A stretch of 64,000 nucleotides of DNA. Source: Phascolarctos cinereus (taxonomy: Eukaryota > Chordata > Mammalia > Diprotodontia > Phascolarctidae). A program made the translations under genes and the position numbers. This document shows positions 9,426 to 20,705 of this stretch, piece by piece. The first letter of the stretch is position 1; the number at the start of each line of letters is the position of its first letter. The stretch is taken from positions 1,079,501 through 1,143,500 of the forward strand of contig NW_018344186.1 in the NCBI RefSeq assembly GCF_002099425.1, in the 5' to 3' direction. Under the pieces are notes generated by a model. It made no database searches and had not been told where the DNA came from. It saw only the letters and a program-made list of their open reading frames with translations.

Positions 9426-9894
9426 GTTGCTTATTGAAATATAGCACTAAAGTGCACTAATTGACCCAGCTCAGTTGCATGATGTTGTCTGCTATGTTTT
9501 CTTTAGATATTTCTGTTGTTTTTGTCTCTTGTACTCCATTTTTAATCTGAAAATAAAAAGATCTTTTGGAAGAAGGCAAGGTATAAATTGAATTGTATAT
9601 GTAAATATGTGCCTCTGTGTATATAAATGTAGCTCATGAACTCACTATTTAAAATTTTGGTAAATATATTTATAAAAAGGAATATTTTGGTAATACGAGC
9701 CATAATTTCTCTGTTTTGTACAATATGAATTTTTCATATCTCTACTTTACTTTGGAGAATTCCAATATATTGGTAGTGACATGCATACATATTTGCTTTT
9801 CACTGATCACATGCATACATGTCCACTTGTGTTTGTAGTACCACTGTTACATTTTCCAGTTAGGAAGACTGAGTAGATTTATGAGTGTATTTTC

Positions 9895-10070
9895 TTGTAT
9901 TTAAATTAACCAAAGAAACTAGATCCTGCTTCTGACACTATGTTATGATGTTGGAGAGTCACAATCTCCCTAGGCCTCAGTTTCCTCGTCAGTAAAATGA
10001 CAAGAGTTGAATACCAATGACTCTGAGGTCTAACTCTCTCAGTTCTAGATCTGTGATACTGTGAGCCCAG
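9895..10070 (+). repeat. MIR-like SINE
   Basis: GGCCTCAGTTTCCTCGTCAG, AAAATGACAAGAGTTGAA, then CTCTCAGTTCTAGATCTGTG and ATACTGTGAG, a MIR-type core with the 'gacctctgaggtccctttcagctct' tail variant. Confidence 0.75.
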
Positions 10071-10071
10071 A

Positions 10072-10838
10072 AAATCAGTGCTCATCTTTTCTCTTGGATT
10101 TTTATCTCCATCTTGAAACACACCTGTGTAGGCTACTAGGTGTTGTTGTTGCTGCTACTACTAGTGATTCTGGGTGAAGAACTTCCAAAAAAGTGTTAAT
10201 TACACTTGGAGAATAAATAATAATTTCAAAGAATCTGTTGCAGAATGTAATATTTTGAGCTGAGCTATCTTTTATGTATATAGACTGTAGTATTTTTTCC
10301 CTTCTGAATTTCCCTGATCCATGATTGATGATACTTAAATTGAATATTTATTGACTATATAGGGAACATAAAACTGTGTGAGGGCATTAGAGTTGATCTG
10401 TATCAAGTGGACTTGCCCTCATCATTTTGAAGTATGCTAAAAATTTATAAGTAATGATATTACCTTATCAAGAGCAGATACACCCAACCCCTTTTGTAGA
10501 TTTAGGGGAGAATGTGCTTAGCAGGGAAGATTGTAAAGCTATGACAGTTTTTGGCATTGCCTAAATGAGGAGGCATGCCTTTGGCTAGCTGTAAGGAGTA
10601 TACATTGGAAGCATGTTCCAATTTCAAGAGCTTTATTTTCTCCAGGTAGAAAAACAGAAAATTCCCACCAAAGGAGATAGGAAAAAAGTTACTTTCTGGG
10701 GACTTTGGAAATTTATGTTATTTCTCACATTTCACATTGGTATCACTATTGGGACAAGAGAGAGGTGAATAATTATTTAAGTCAGTCTTGGGGAAAAAAA
10801 CAATGAATGAGTTGAAGAAGCAGCACAACTTTTACAGA
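10072..10838. other. Unassigned stretch
   Basis: Unique-looking, AT-rich sequence with a short GTT/GCT trinucleotide patch near 10141. No gene or recognised element. Confidence 0.4.
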
Positions 10839-10840
10839 AC

Positions 10841-11480
10841 AAATTTTTTATTGATAGCTTCCATTTTTCTAATGCCCAGATTTACGTCTATGTCCTTCCT
10901 TTTTCTCTCTCCCAGATAAGCCATTCCTTATAACAATTTTTCAAGAAAAATTAAGAGAAAAATTGAACAAAGGTCATCAAAACATCAAAAAACTGACAGT
11001 GAATGCATTTTTCCATATGTGTGGGCCATAACATTTATGAAGGATCAGGGGACATGTCCCTTCATATTTCTTCTTTGGGGCTAAGCATGGTTTTTTTTTA
11101 AAATTTTCCATCATTCAATTTCATTTGTTTTTGGTGGTGGTTCTTTCCATTTCTATAGTTGTAGCAAGTGTGTATATTGTTTTTCCAGCTCTGCTTGCTT
11201 CTCTTTTCATCAATTCATTTTATTCTTTCCATATATCTCTGTATTCATTATGTTTATTATTTCTTACAGCACAGTGATCTTCTGGTACATTAATGTACCA
11301 CACAATTTATTCAGCCATTTCCCAGACAAAAGCCATCTATTTTGTTTCTAGTTCTTTGCTACCATAAAAAGTTCAGTTATAATTATTTTGATGTAGGTAG
11401 AGTATTTTTTTCTCAGTGATCTCCTCAGATGGAATTTCTGGGTCACAGGGTATACCATTAAGTAACTAATAACTAATTTT
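10841..11480 (-). repeat. L1 LINE 3' end (ORF2 tail and 3' UTR), marsupial type
   Basis: Reverse-complemented, it ends in an AATAAAAAATT tail at 10848. On plus it shows TTCTTACAGCACAGTGATCT, TGTACCACACAATTTATTCA, TAGTTCTTTGCTACCATAAA and GAATTTCTGGGTCACAGGGT. These are the reverse of the L1 ORF2 C-terminal region (AGCAATTCCACTC / TGGTATATCC-type blocks of placental L1) as found in marsupial L1. There is no intact frame. Confidence 0.75.
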
Positions 11481-11510
11481 AACCAACTTTTAAAATATAT
11501 TAATTGTATT

Positions 11511-11661
11511 TTTCCTTTTTTTTTGGTGAGGCAATCGAGGCTAAATGACTTGCCTAGGGTCACACAGCTAATAAAATGTCAAATGTCTGAGGTCACATTT
11601 GAATTCAGGTCCTCCTGACTCCAAGGCCAGAGCTTTATCCCCTGTGCCACCTAGCTGCCCC
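11511..11661 (-). repeat. W-type SINE, short form
   Basis: A T-run (the reversed poly-A tail) is followed by TGAGGCAATCGAGGCTAAAT, AGGGTCACACAGCTAATAAA, TCCTCCTGACTCCAAGGCC and CTGTGCCACCTAGCTGCCCC. The short form ends after the '...aattgcctcac' block and lacks the longer 3' portion seen in other W copies. Confidence 0.88.
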
Positions 11662-11704
11662 TATTTGTTTTATACTTAATAAAAATAAATTAACATATAT
11701 ATGA

Positions 11705-11935
11705 CACTTCATGTTTTGCACAGAATTTTACCAAGTTTTTTTATTTGTTCTCTATAGTAACACTAGGAGGTAGGTACTACTTTTATCCCTATTTTGCAGA
11801 TGAGGAAACTGAGTGAGAAAGGTTAAATGACTTGGCTGGAGTTCCATAACCAGTAAGTCTCTGAGGCAGGATGTGAACTCAGGTCTTCCTCTCTGTAAAT
11901 CTGACATTCTATCAACTACACTACCTAGGAGCCTA
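11705..11935 (-). repeat. MIR-like SINE, near full length
   Basis: Reversed blocks: ATAGTAACACTAGGAGGTAG, TTTTGCAGATGAGGAAACTG, AACCAGTAAGTCTCTGAGGC, ACTCAGGTCTTCCTCTCTG and TCAACTACACTACCTAGGAG. Confidence 0.75.
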
Positions 11936-12432
11936 ATAAATCCTTGTCTTGCCTTAGAGATAGTTTCATGTCTCAGAAAGTAAAAGATGCCTACAGGGCG
12001 ACTGGCTAAATATTGAGCTCAGTTCATAAAGGAGACAACACCTTGACCCCACTATGGGTCTGTTTATAGGGGTATATGTTCAGAATGAGAACTTTATTCA
12101 CATCTCTCTCCCTTTGTTGCCCTAAATGATGTTGAACAAGAATTTTAAGCCAGTACTTGCTCACAGATCCTTCTTCCCCAGCTTTAGGCACTTTCTAAAT
12201 CTCATAACTTTTCTCCAGCCATTGTTTCCACCCATCTAAACATGTTGCACCCTTTGAGTCTGGGTTCAGTTGACATTACCTCCATAAAACTTTCCCTAAC
12301 TACTCCAACCTGAGGCTAATACCTCTCCATGTGAGGAGAACTGGCTTTGATTTTATAATAGAAGAGGAGAGGAAAAAATGCCTAGGAAAAAAAAATCACC
12401 AAAACAGATGTTACGGAGAAATGTTTTATAAT
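11936..12432. other. Unassigned stretch
   Basis: Unique-looking sequence without a gene. A part (12160-12330) is pyrimidine-rich and faintly L2-like (CATTGTTTCCACCCATCT), too diverged to call. Confidence 0.35.
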
Positions 12433-12445
12433 AAAAAAAATAACA

Positions 12446-12581
12446 GGGGCAGCTAGGCGGCACAGTGGATAGAGCACTGGCCCTGGAGTCAGGAGGACCT
12501 GAGTTCAAATATAGCCTCAGATATATGATACTCACTAGCTGTGTGACCCTGGGCAAGTCACTTAATCCCAATTGCCTCACA
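12446..12581 (+). repeat. W-type SINE, short form, with perfect target duplication
   Basis: GGGGCAGCTAGGCGGCACAG, TGGATAGAGCACTGGCCCTG, the box-B-like GAGTTCAAATATAG, GTGTGACCCTGGGCAAGTCA and AATTGCCTCAC, then an A tail. It is flanked by identical 13-bp copies of AAAAAAAATAACA (12433-12445 and 12582-12594). Low divergence and an intact duplication make this one of the youngest insertions here. Confidence 0.92.
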
Positions 12582-12639
12582 AAAAAAAATAACAATAATC
12601 TCCAATGGTTGACAGGATGAAATGACTTAGTAAGAAGTC

Positions 12640-12875
12640 AGGACAAATAGTAAAAACTTCCATTTATATGGTACTGTAAAGTTTCAAATAACATTTTCCT
12701 CATAACAGAATTTTGAAGCATAAAGAATAAGCATTATTATCTCCATTTTACAGATAAAGATGAAACTCAGAGAAAATAACTGACTTGTCCGAGGTCGCAA
12801 AGCTACCGAATGTTAGACATTTAAATCCTGTGTTCATTTTACACTCTTATCTTGCCTTTCATAATATTACATTGC
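12640..12875 (-). repeat. MIR-like SINE, near full length
   Basis: Reversed blocks: AACTTCCATTTATATGGTAC, ATCTCCATTTTACAGATAAA, ACTTGTCCGAGGTCGCAAAG, plus the diverged head. Confidence 0.7.
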
Positions 12876-13196
12876 CCCTCTTTGCATAACACCACCTTTA
12901 TATTTTAACACAAGTAATTAAATATGTCCTTATAGACATTTCTGAGACTGAGTAGAATGGACTTTTTTTACTCAGATACAAGAGTTGAAGAGTATTCCTC
13001 ATTAAAAAAATCTCTCTCAAACAAGAGGAAGAAAATATTATCTATTAAGAAGGTATATGTTTGTATAGCTAAGGGTTTAAACAGAGTGGAACAAGTAGAT
13101 GAGGGTAAATGTCAGAAAAACACATACAAGGTAGGAATAGAGTTATATACTCTGTAGCGAGCTAGAAGATAGAGTTGATACTTTCCTGACTGAATA

Positions 13197-13204
13197 AACA
13201 CACA

Positions 13205-13272
<68 letters not shown>
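13197..13272. repeat. (CA)n-(GA)n compound microsatellite
   Basis: About 12 CA units pass directly into about 25 GA units. The two 75-78-codon Leu/Ser and Cys/Val frames over it are repeat artefacts. Confidence 0.95.
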
Positions 13273-13275
<3 letters not shown>

Positions 13276-13384
13276 CAAAGGTAAGGAATAGTATAATAGT
13301 AATGGTGAATTTTACTTGTGCAAATACACACTGGAAGTCTTTCTCCAATAAAAGCTGGACATTTGTTCATTGTTACCTTTCCTT

Positions 13385-13640
13385 ACACTGTGGCATAGTG
13401 GATAGATTTTGGAATCAATTTGGATCCAGAAGACCTTCCTTCAACACATGCCTCTCACACTTACTAGCTTTATGACCATGGACAAGTCACATAATGGATT
13501 GGGTACCTCCTTTTCCTCATCTGTAAAATGAGGATACTAAGTACCTATCTTTCCAAATCATTGTGAGGTTTAAATGTATAAAAAAATTTACAAACTTTTG
13601 CAGTGCTGTATAAATGTGATTTGCTGCGGTTTATTAATAT
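13385..13640 (+). repeat. MIR-like SINE, near full length
   Basis: CACTGTGGCATAGTGGATAG head, ACTTACTAGCTTTATGACCA core, TTCCTCATCTGTAAAATGAG, ATTGTGAGGTTTAAATGTAT and GCTGTATAAATGTGATTTGC end. Confidence 0.75.
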
Positions 13641-13909
13641 TAGAGAAAATATTAAAGGGAAATACTGATATGGACTTAATTCTGAACAAGAAGAAGAAAA
13701 TGGTTGGTGAAATGGAACCTCCATGAGCCTGCAGAAAAAGTAATAATTATCTTAGTGGTTGTAACAGCTAAGGGTAAGAGCTCTGGGAATAGTCAGAAAT
13801 GTAGAGTCTGCTTTAGAAAAGCATGTTATAAAACATATCCATAAAACATAAATGGGTGTATGGCTCAAAATGGGATTAGGAGCTCATGTAAGGACCTTTA
13901 ATCTTTGTA

Positions 13910-14290
13910 AAGGATGGTTTGAAGAAGGGAGAGTGGAAGCAAAAAGACCTATTGAAGACTTTCTGAAGCATTCCAGATTGGTGCAAGTAAGCGTGTAAGA
14001 AAAGATGATGGTAGTGGAAATAGAGAAGAGAGGACAAATGCTAGAGAAGATGCAGGAATATAATGATGGAACTTGGCTAAAGATTGGATGTGAGACATGA
14101 GGAAGAGAAAGTCAGTGAAAATAAGGAATGTCGTGTGAATGATGGTGTCACTCAGAAATTATGAACTCAAAAAGAGGAATTGCTTTGATAAACTTGGTTT
14201 TGGATACTTTGAGATGGAGATATTGGTGAAATATCAGATTGGCTAACTGTTTTCAATTAAGTAAAAAGTGAAATTGAGGGTGAGGTGGGA
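13910..14290 (-). repeat. L2 LINE ORF2 fragment, reversed
   Basis: On plus: TGATGGTAGTGGAAATAGAG, GGACAAATGCTAGAGAAGAT, a TTGGCTAAAGATTGGATGTG segment and TTTGAGATGGAGATATTGGT. These follow, in order, the antisense of the L2 ORF2 region that is full of 'ggtggaa...', 'agacttggcaactgattgga' and 'tttgagatgtctatggga' blocks. Confidence 0.65.
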
Positions 14291-14356
14291 ATATGGGTGG
14301 GAGCTTGAAGAGAATTTAGGACAGCTTCTCAGGGTACAAAAATTGAAGAGAGAGGA

Positions 14357-14458
14357 AACTCTCTAAGACCATTGAGTGCAGATCAGGTGCCAACCTGAAT
14401 TGGTATAAGTTTTCTTGCTAGAAGTTCCCTGTACCAGTGAAATCACAGGTCTGGAAAC
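14357..14458 (+). repeat. M-type SINE, 3' part only
   Basis: CTCTCTAAGACCATTGAGTG, GATCAGGTGCCAACCTGAAT, AAGTTCCCTGTACCAGTGAA and ATCACAGGTC. The 5' half is missing. Confidence 0.8.
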
Positions 14459-14829
14459 CACTCCTGTGTGCCTCACCCTGCCAAAAAAAAAAAAGGAAAG
14501 AATAGAAAAATAATAGAGTATAATGATTGTGTGGAAGCACTTGAAGGACCAGCTAGGGCTATATAAATGCAGTCTGTCATTGTTCTTATTATGATGTGTG
14601 CAACTATGGAATTACTCCTGGCTTATAGCAAATGTGGTCCTCCTGAAAATCATGAGGTCTGAAGTAAAATTACTGGGCGACTACTCAAGATAAAGATTCT
14701 TCACAATGCTTCCTGGGCTAGCCTGCTCTCCTACTATAATTTAGACTATTCTAAGAAATCACATTTTCTTTCTCGGACCTCTGTGGTGTGCTTGGGTATC
14801 TTGAAATACCCTTTGGGAATCTTGAAAAC

Positions 14830-15060
14830 GAGAGCCCCTGGGAGTCAGGATGTCCTGAATTCTTATCCTGCCTCAGGTGCTTACCAGTAGTGTAAACCTG
14901 TCCAAATCACTTCCTCTCTCTGACACTTGGTTTCATCATTAGTAATGGGGAAAGTAAAAGTATCCACCTTGTGAGGATCAAGTTAGCTAATGCATGCAAT
15001 GCACTTAGTAAATCTAAAAGTGATACATACGTATGAGCTAATGCTGTCATTAAAATTATA
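14830..15060 (+). repeat. MIR-like SINE
   Basis: CTGGGAGTCAGGATGTCCTG head, CAAATCACTTCCTCTCTCTG core, CATCATTAGTAATGGGGAAA, CTTGTGAGGATCAAGTTAGC and ATGCAATGCACTTAGTAAAT. Confidence 0.75.
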
Positions 15061-16190
15061 ATAAGGTACAACTTAGTAAATTCCAAAGTCAGTGCCCTAT
15101 GCAATACTCCTAACTAAGAAAGTAGTTTCTCACTGATGTCTACCTGACCCCAGGAATACTCGAATACCCACATTAAGGTGAACATTCTCATCAAGCCAGG
15201 CATTCTTTGTTTGGGATGACTCAGATGGAAAGGATAATAGATTCCACCAATGAACTCAGGAATAAATTAATGGGAAATGAACATGACATTTTCTTTTCTG
15301 ATTTTTTCCCATGCTTCAAACAGCCATCTACCAATTTTATAGAATACTGAGATAATTTTACTTCCTTATAGTCTCTTAAGGAAAAAAAATAAGATTCTAT
15401 TTAAAATAGATATCTGTGCTAAGAAGCATAATATTCTCACAGGCAGTATTTCTGGATTCTTTCTTTTTTCTTTTTTTTTTTTAATTCCCTTCCCTAGTAT
15501 TATAACTGAACGAGAGCTGGGAGGCAGGCGTGTCACATGTTCAGTTACAATCATGTTTTATTATAGCTTTCAAAAGATGACCTCTCATTCAGTGCACTCA
15601 TGTTTATAGAGAACTTCTGGCATTCTGAAAGGAAACAGATAGTGTATTCACCAAACCCTTCATTTGGTTTAGCTGATAACTGGTCTGGCCTGAGCAGAGC
15701 ACTGTGGTGATTACACAATGTAATTTACTACAAAGGACAGTTAATATCACTCACAAACCTGCCATCAGTTGTTGGAAAATCAGTTCCAAAGGATCTAATA
15801 AGACAAATCTGAATCCCTCAACTACCCTTGGTCTGATAGAATTACAAGTTTATAGATTTACCATTTAGGCAACAGTCTGGTTACAAAACATGCATCCACA
15901 CAAGACAGAGAATATAAATAATGAGCAAGATTACATCCTTTTATATAGATCAAGGACATGGGCAATGAAAAAAAAAATCTGTTAAGAGCAAATTAAATGC
16001 TGCCACTGTGAATTCATCCAGGAGATATTAACTTTCAAATGATAGAAAAAATAAACCTATGGATGATATATTTTTTTTAAGAAAGTCTAACATTGAGGCA
16101 AACGTGGAACGTGGAAAAGCATTGGATGAGGAGATGAACTAGATTCTAGTTCTACCTTTGACTAAGTCTGAATCATAGAATCACAGAGAA
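15061..16190. other. Repeat-poor unique stretch
   Basis: No recognisable transposon. The part at 15480-15800 has a mixed, non-slipped composition with two AT-rich palindromic segments (ATTACACAATGTAATTTACT). That resembles conserved non-coding DNA, but conservation cannot be tested here. Confidence 0.4.
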
Positions 16191-16263
16191 TGAGACAAAG
16201 ACAGATACAGAGACAGACACAGACATAGAGAGAGACAGAGACACACACCCGGAGTGGGGGGGG

Positions 16264-16354
<91 letters not shown>
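16191..16354. repeat. (GA)n microsatellite with degenerate GACA lead
   Basis: A degenerate AGAGACAGA lead (16191-16250) and a G-run (16255-16265) precede about 44 uninterrupted GA units (16266-16354). The Arg/Glu repeat frame across it is an artefact. Confidence 0.95.
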
Positions 16355-16357
<3 letters not shown>

Positions 16358-16759
16358 TGATTTTGATTTCTTCTCTAGTAATTTTGGATATTGGATTAGT
16401 TATTTTCCAAGATACCTTATGGATCTGATATTCTGTGATGTTGTGACCAAACTAAATCCCTCAAATAATATCCTGAATGAGAAAAGAATAAGTGTGTACA
16501 ACCATGTGCTGTTACACGTGATCATGGCCCACATGGATTACTGTGCCTAAAGAAATGGCATCTATGATTTGAGTCTTATGGAGGCTTGGATAACCTCATA
16601 TGAAATTAAGCTGTTTAGCCAAAGAAAGGGGAATGCAAGCAGCATTCATATCACCAGACTGAAACTTTGAGGAATCAGGCTGTTATGTTAATGTTCCCCT
16701 CTCTGGCATTCCTTGAATTTTGGTTTCCTGTTCTTATTGGAATAGGGTCCTTGTACATA
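16355..16759. other. Unassigned stretch
   Basis: No gene or transposon that I can identify. Confidence 0.4.
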
Positions 16760-16930
16760 TTTAAGTCCCATCTCAGACACATGCTGACTGCATGAATCTG
16801 GCCAAGTTATTTAATCTGTCAGTAGTCGCAGTTAATTCTCTAATTCTGTTAATTGCAAGAAAAATGCTTTTCTATGTTGGAAGATGAATTCCTCACAAAA
16901 ACCACCATACTTATAAAATCACAAGTCTAT
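16760..16930 (+). repeat. M-type SINE, diverged
   Basis: CCCATCTCAGACACATGCTG, AATCTGGCCAAGTTATTTAA and the CTTATAAAATCACAAGTC end. Confidence 0.6.
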
Positions 16931-16980
16931 TTTTTTAATTTTATTTTTATATTGCTTAAAATAAGTCCTTAAATAGTACA

Positions 16981-17079
16981 TGTGTGTATGTGTATATACA
17001 TTATATATATATATATATATATAACATTATATATATATAAAACATTATATATATATATAAAACATTATATATAGTGTAT

Positions 17080-17125
<46 letters not shown>
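16981..17125. repeat. (TA)n microsatellite with higher-order unit
   Basis: TA runs are interrupted by a recurring ATAAAACATTATATATATAT unit (three copies, about 17020-17080), ending in a pure TA block. Confidence 0.92.
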
Positions 17126-17128
<3 letters not shown>

Positions 17129-18545
17129 TTTAATTATTATCTGAATATCTGCCCAGCAGTCAATTTTTCTACTTGCCACAGCTTCTTGAATCTCACTATT
17201 CCTCAAGTTATCTGGTATTAACTTGACCTGGCTTTTCAGGTTGTGCTTACTTTCTTCTAAATTCAGACCTAACTTCCCTTTGCCCGCAGCAGTAACTGTA
17301 TTTCCTCTCTTCCAATGCTTTGCCTCTTTGTTGCATGTCTTGGTCCTGCCGCAATTGGGATGCAACATCTGAGACAATTAAAGACAAGGACGTCTTTAAA
17401 CTTATACATAAGACCAGTGACTATATAGAGATGGCCATGTAGGGTTTTGAAAACTCCCTTTAGTCCAATTCTAAACTTTCTATGTTCCTGAGGGAACTTC
17501 TTCCAAAGATATTTAAACAATAGCTTAAGCAATAGGAAGAGGGTAGCACAGAGCTTTAGTCTCAGATAATACCAGTAATAATATTGGAGCCATGTGTCAT
17601 CAGCACTGGCTACATTTAGTGATCTAATTGAACAATAGAAAGTTTCACAGTTTCCTCCTAATGCCCATAAATAGACACAGATGAATGAGTCCATTTCCAA
17701 GATGTCTCTGCATTTTGGGAATCATAAGGAGGAATATATTATTTGAATCCAGATCCAAAATGATGGGCTCTGGGGAAGACACACCAGTCATTACAACTAG
17801 ATGACAGAGGGTTGTATTCTAATACTGAAAGTGAAGAGGTTTCCTATTCATACAATATCATGTGCATGGTAGCTGTAAGGGACTGAAACATTTATACAAC
17901 ATTAACACAACCAACTGAAGGAGACAGAACTTGATGGAAGTGTGGGGAGAAGGGGGTGAAGTCAAGGGTCAAATAATGATAATCACTCCCAACTGCCCAA
18001 CTTTTCTTCTCTCACCCTTTTTCCTTATGCCCCTTTTAATGCTAATGTGTTTGACAGCTCTACCACCTATGCTTGTGTTTGATACCACAGGGCTTTCAAT
18101 AAACATTTATTGTTCTCTTTATCCTCTCTCTGTTGTCCATGAATATGCATTGTGGAGTGGGGAGTGTGTATTAATAACAGTGTATAAAAATGAGAAGAGA
18201 GAAAAAAAATTTTAAAAAAAGGAAAAGAAAAAAAATGAGAGGAGAGGTATCAAGAGCCCAGCTTTAGGCTATTCATAATTTTAAAATATAATGAAATGTA
18301 CTCTTAGTAAAATAGTGTTGCACTCTTACTCTGCTTAATGTCGTTAAATTATCTGAAAATATCATATAGGTGAAATAATATGAGGACAGTTACTGAGGAA
18401 AGGGTTATAAATGGGAGATATTTTCCTGGGTGCTCAAAATTCAGACTATACAAGGTGAAAATAGAAGGAAAGGAAAGAAGGTAGGGAAGAGGGGAGATGA
18501 AATTCTGCCTGGCTAGACACTGTTCTTCTGTTAGCAAAATGCAAC
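17126..18545. other. Unassigned stretch with minus-strand open frames
   Basis: Two overlapping minus-strand frames (17126-17377 and 17269-17700; 83 and 143 codons) have no recognisable domain and no clear splice signals. The longer one is within chance expectation. A-rich runs lie at 18205-18240. No transposon was recognised. Confidence 0.4.
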
Positions 18546-18549
18546 CCCA

Positions 18550-18712
18550 TCATGGTGTACTGGAAAAAACCCTGGGTTTGGAGTCAGGTGTATCAAAGTT
18601 CCATGGTTCAAATATTGACTTTGTTGGTTATTTGGATTTCAGTTTCCTCTTCTGTAAAATTAGGAAGTTGGACCAGATGACCTCTTACCTTCCAGCTCTA
18701 AATATGTGACCC
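18550..18712 (+). repeat. MIR-like SINE
   Basis: CTGGGTTTGGAGTCAGGTGT, TTCAGTTTCCTCTTCTGTAA, then GACCAGATGACCTCTTACCT and TCCAGCTCTAAATATGTGAC, the tail variant shared with other copies here. Confidence 0.75.
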
Positions 18713-18875
18713 CTCCTCAGTCTACCCAGAAATCATGTTCTAACTGTTGTCCACTAATTAGAGGGCAGAGTTTTCCAGGTGCAGGTAGAAAAGACAAGAT
18801 AATAGTGGTTTGAGGTTGACTTTACGTTATAAAAATTCTGTTGATTGGAGGTAATAATATTCTGTGAGATGTATC

Positions 18876-18993
18876 TGTGGACCTAAAATTTGTTTCTAAC
18901 CTCCCCTTTCCCCACTGCTTTTTTTTTAATGTGGTGTGGACCTAATATTTATTTCTAACCTCCCCTTTCCCCACTGCTTTTTTTTTAATGTGG
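18876..18993. repeat. Recent 59-bp tandem duplication
   Basis: Units 18876-18934 and 18935-18993 are the same length and differ at only two positions as far as I can align by eye. Each carries TAACCTCCCCTTTCCCCACT followed by a T-run. The second unit abuts and slightly overlaps an M-type SINE end. Confidence 0.93.
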
Positions 18994-19127
18994 GGAACTC
19001 CCAGGGTGGGATCTCTATCTCTCTGTAACTTAATGTCTTTGAGAGTTGCCTAAAGCACTGAAGCCTGGTCACAAAGCTGAGAGTTAAAGGCAGCCCTTGT
19101 GCATAGGTATTCCTGACTCCAAACATC
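18990..19127 (-). repeat. M-type SINE, internal and 5' part
   Basis: On plus: GGGGAACTCCCAGGGTGGGA, TAACTTAATGTCTTTGAGAG, TTGCCTAAAGCACTGAAGCC and ATTCCTGACTCC. The 3' GAAATCACA end is missing where the tandem duplication lies. Confidence 0.75.
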
Positions 19128-19724
19128 CTCTTAAACTTGGGATTATAGTTTCAAATAAATCACTGTGACATATAAGGTTCATGTGGAAGATTTTATTCCA
19201 ATATGACAGGCTTTCATACGAATGTGTTCCTTGTCAGGATGCTCTTTCTTCTCCTAACCAAGATGGCTAGGAGCCTGATGAAGTGAACCATGTGCTTGTT
19301 TTAAAAGCTGTGACTGTGGCAGAAATGGTTTAGTCCTGTGCATCTTTTTGTTCATTCTTCCTGACAGAAAAAAAAAAGGCCAGCAGTTGTTAATACCTAA
19401 ACTGCTGTTCCCCCACCCCAGTTCCCCTGATGTTCTTGCAAAAAGGCCACACGATAGGGTAGATATAACATGGTGCTGGTGGTTGGACCATTAGCAATGG
19501 AATGAACTTTCAATGTGGTTTGGTTCCATTTGACTTGTTACTGAACAGGTCATGTGCTAATTGATTCATGAATTTCCTGTATGCTCGCTAAAGAACCACA
19601 TCATAAATTGAGATCAGTTGGAAATATACTTCTCTCTCCTTTACCGTATAGTTTTACCTCTAGTTTGCATTCCTTTTTTTGATGATTGTTACTCATAGAC
19701 TTGAGGAATAGCCCCTCATTTCAA
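19128..19724. other. Repeat-poor unique stretch
   Basis: No transposon or gene recognised. The composition (for example CATGTGCTAATTGATTCATG near 19550) is compatible with regulatory DNA but proves nothing. Confidence 0.35.
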
Positions 19725-19900
19725 GATCATTAGCTCATAGTACAATATTTGGAACTGAAAGAGACCTTAAAAATCAATGAAGCCAGTTCCATTATTTTTA
19801 ATACTTAGGTATCAGAGAAGTTAAATAGCTTGTCCAAGGTCATAGCTCATTACAGGGTAGAGTCAGGGCTAGTACTGAATCTCTTGAAACCTAGTCTAGT
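19725..19900 (-). repeat. MIR-like SINE with 5' extension
   Basis: On plus: TTTGGAACTGAAAGAGACCT, CAAGGTCATAGCTCATTACA. This 'tagagctggaagggacctta' plus MIR-core arrangement recurs reversed in five or more other places in the window. Confidence 0.65.
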
Positions 19901-19960
19901 TTCAGGGTAGAAGAGAAGGCCAGACTTGTTCTGTTTGGGCTATACTGACCTCTATTAAAA

Positions 19961-20214
19961 GGCAGCTAGGTGGCACAGTGGATAGAGTTCCAGGCCTGAA
20001 GTCAGGAAAACTTATATTCCTGAGCTCAAATCTGGCCTCAGACACTTATTAGCTATGTGGCCCTGGGCAAGTCACTTAACCCTCTTTGCCTCAATTTCCT
20101 CATCTGTAAAATAAGCTGAAGAAAATGGCAAAACACTTTAGTACCTTTGCCAAGAAAATCCCAAATAAGGTCACAAAGACTTAGATACAACTGAAATGAC
20201 TGAACAATCACAAC
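19961..20214 (+). repeat. W-type SINE, full length
   Basis: GGCAGCTAGGTGGCACAGTG head, GCTCAAATCTGGCCTCAGAC (box B region), GGGCAAGTCACTTAACCCTC, CATCTGTAAAATAAGCTGAA, TTTGCCAAGAAAATCCCAAA and ACTGAAATGACTGAACAA end. This is the best full-length reference copy in the window. Confidence 0.95.
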
Positions 20215-20399
20215 CTACTAAATCGAATTTATTTACTATTACCCTATTAAGTGGAATTTCTTTTTATGGTCGTCACAAAATATAGGGAAATATCTCATGG
20301 TTTTTTTTTTCATGTTTCAAGATACTACTTGTAACATAGTTTCTGTTTATAGTTGATTACTAATCAAATATAAGGGATGAAGGCAAGGAAAGAAGCCAG

Positions 20400-20705
20400 C
20401 AGGTCTCCAAATTGGTCATGAATCATGACTAGAAGGATAATGATCACTTGGGCATAAATAAGTCAGGGAGAGGTATGATGGGTTTAGGTTGAAAGATAAT
20501 AAGTTCCACTTTGGATACATTCCCTTTCAGATGCCTGTGGAATATCTATCAGGCTCATGATGATACAGGACTAGAGCTAATGAGAGAGGTGAGGGTTGGA
20601 TACATAGATTTGTGTGTTCTATGAATAGATATGATAGTTAGCTATATGGAGATTGAGATAATCAAGAGAGAATGAGAGAAGACAAAAAGGCCACAGACAG
20701 ATCCC
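20400..20705 (-). repeat. L2 LINE ORF2 fragment, reversed
   Basis: On plus: TAATAAGTTCCACTTTGGAT, ACATTCCCTTTCAGATGCCT, GGTTGGATACATAGATTTGT and ATGATAGTTAGCTATATGGA, in the order of antisense L2 ORF2. Confidence 0.75.

Noticed and set aside
13112-13370. Ser/Leu/Cys/Val-rich reverse frames
   Set aside because: Produced by the (CA)n-(GA)n tract.
16173-16550. Arg/Glu and Leu/Ser repeat frames over the GA tract
   Set aside because: They are translations of a pure (GA)n microsatellite and would be open in any genome.
17269-17700. 143-codon minus-strand frame as a gene
   Set aside because: No recognisable domain or splice context, and it overlaps another equally open frame.
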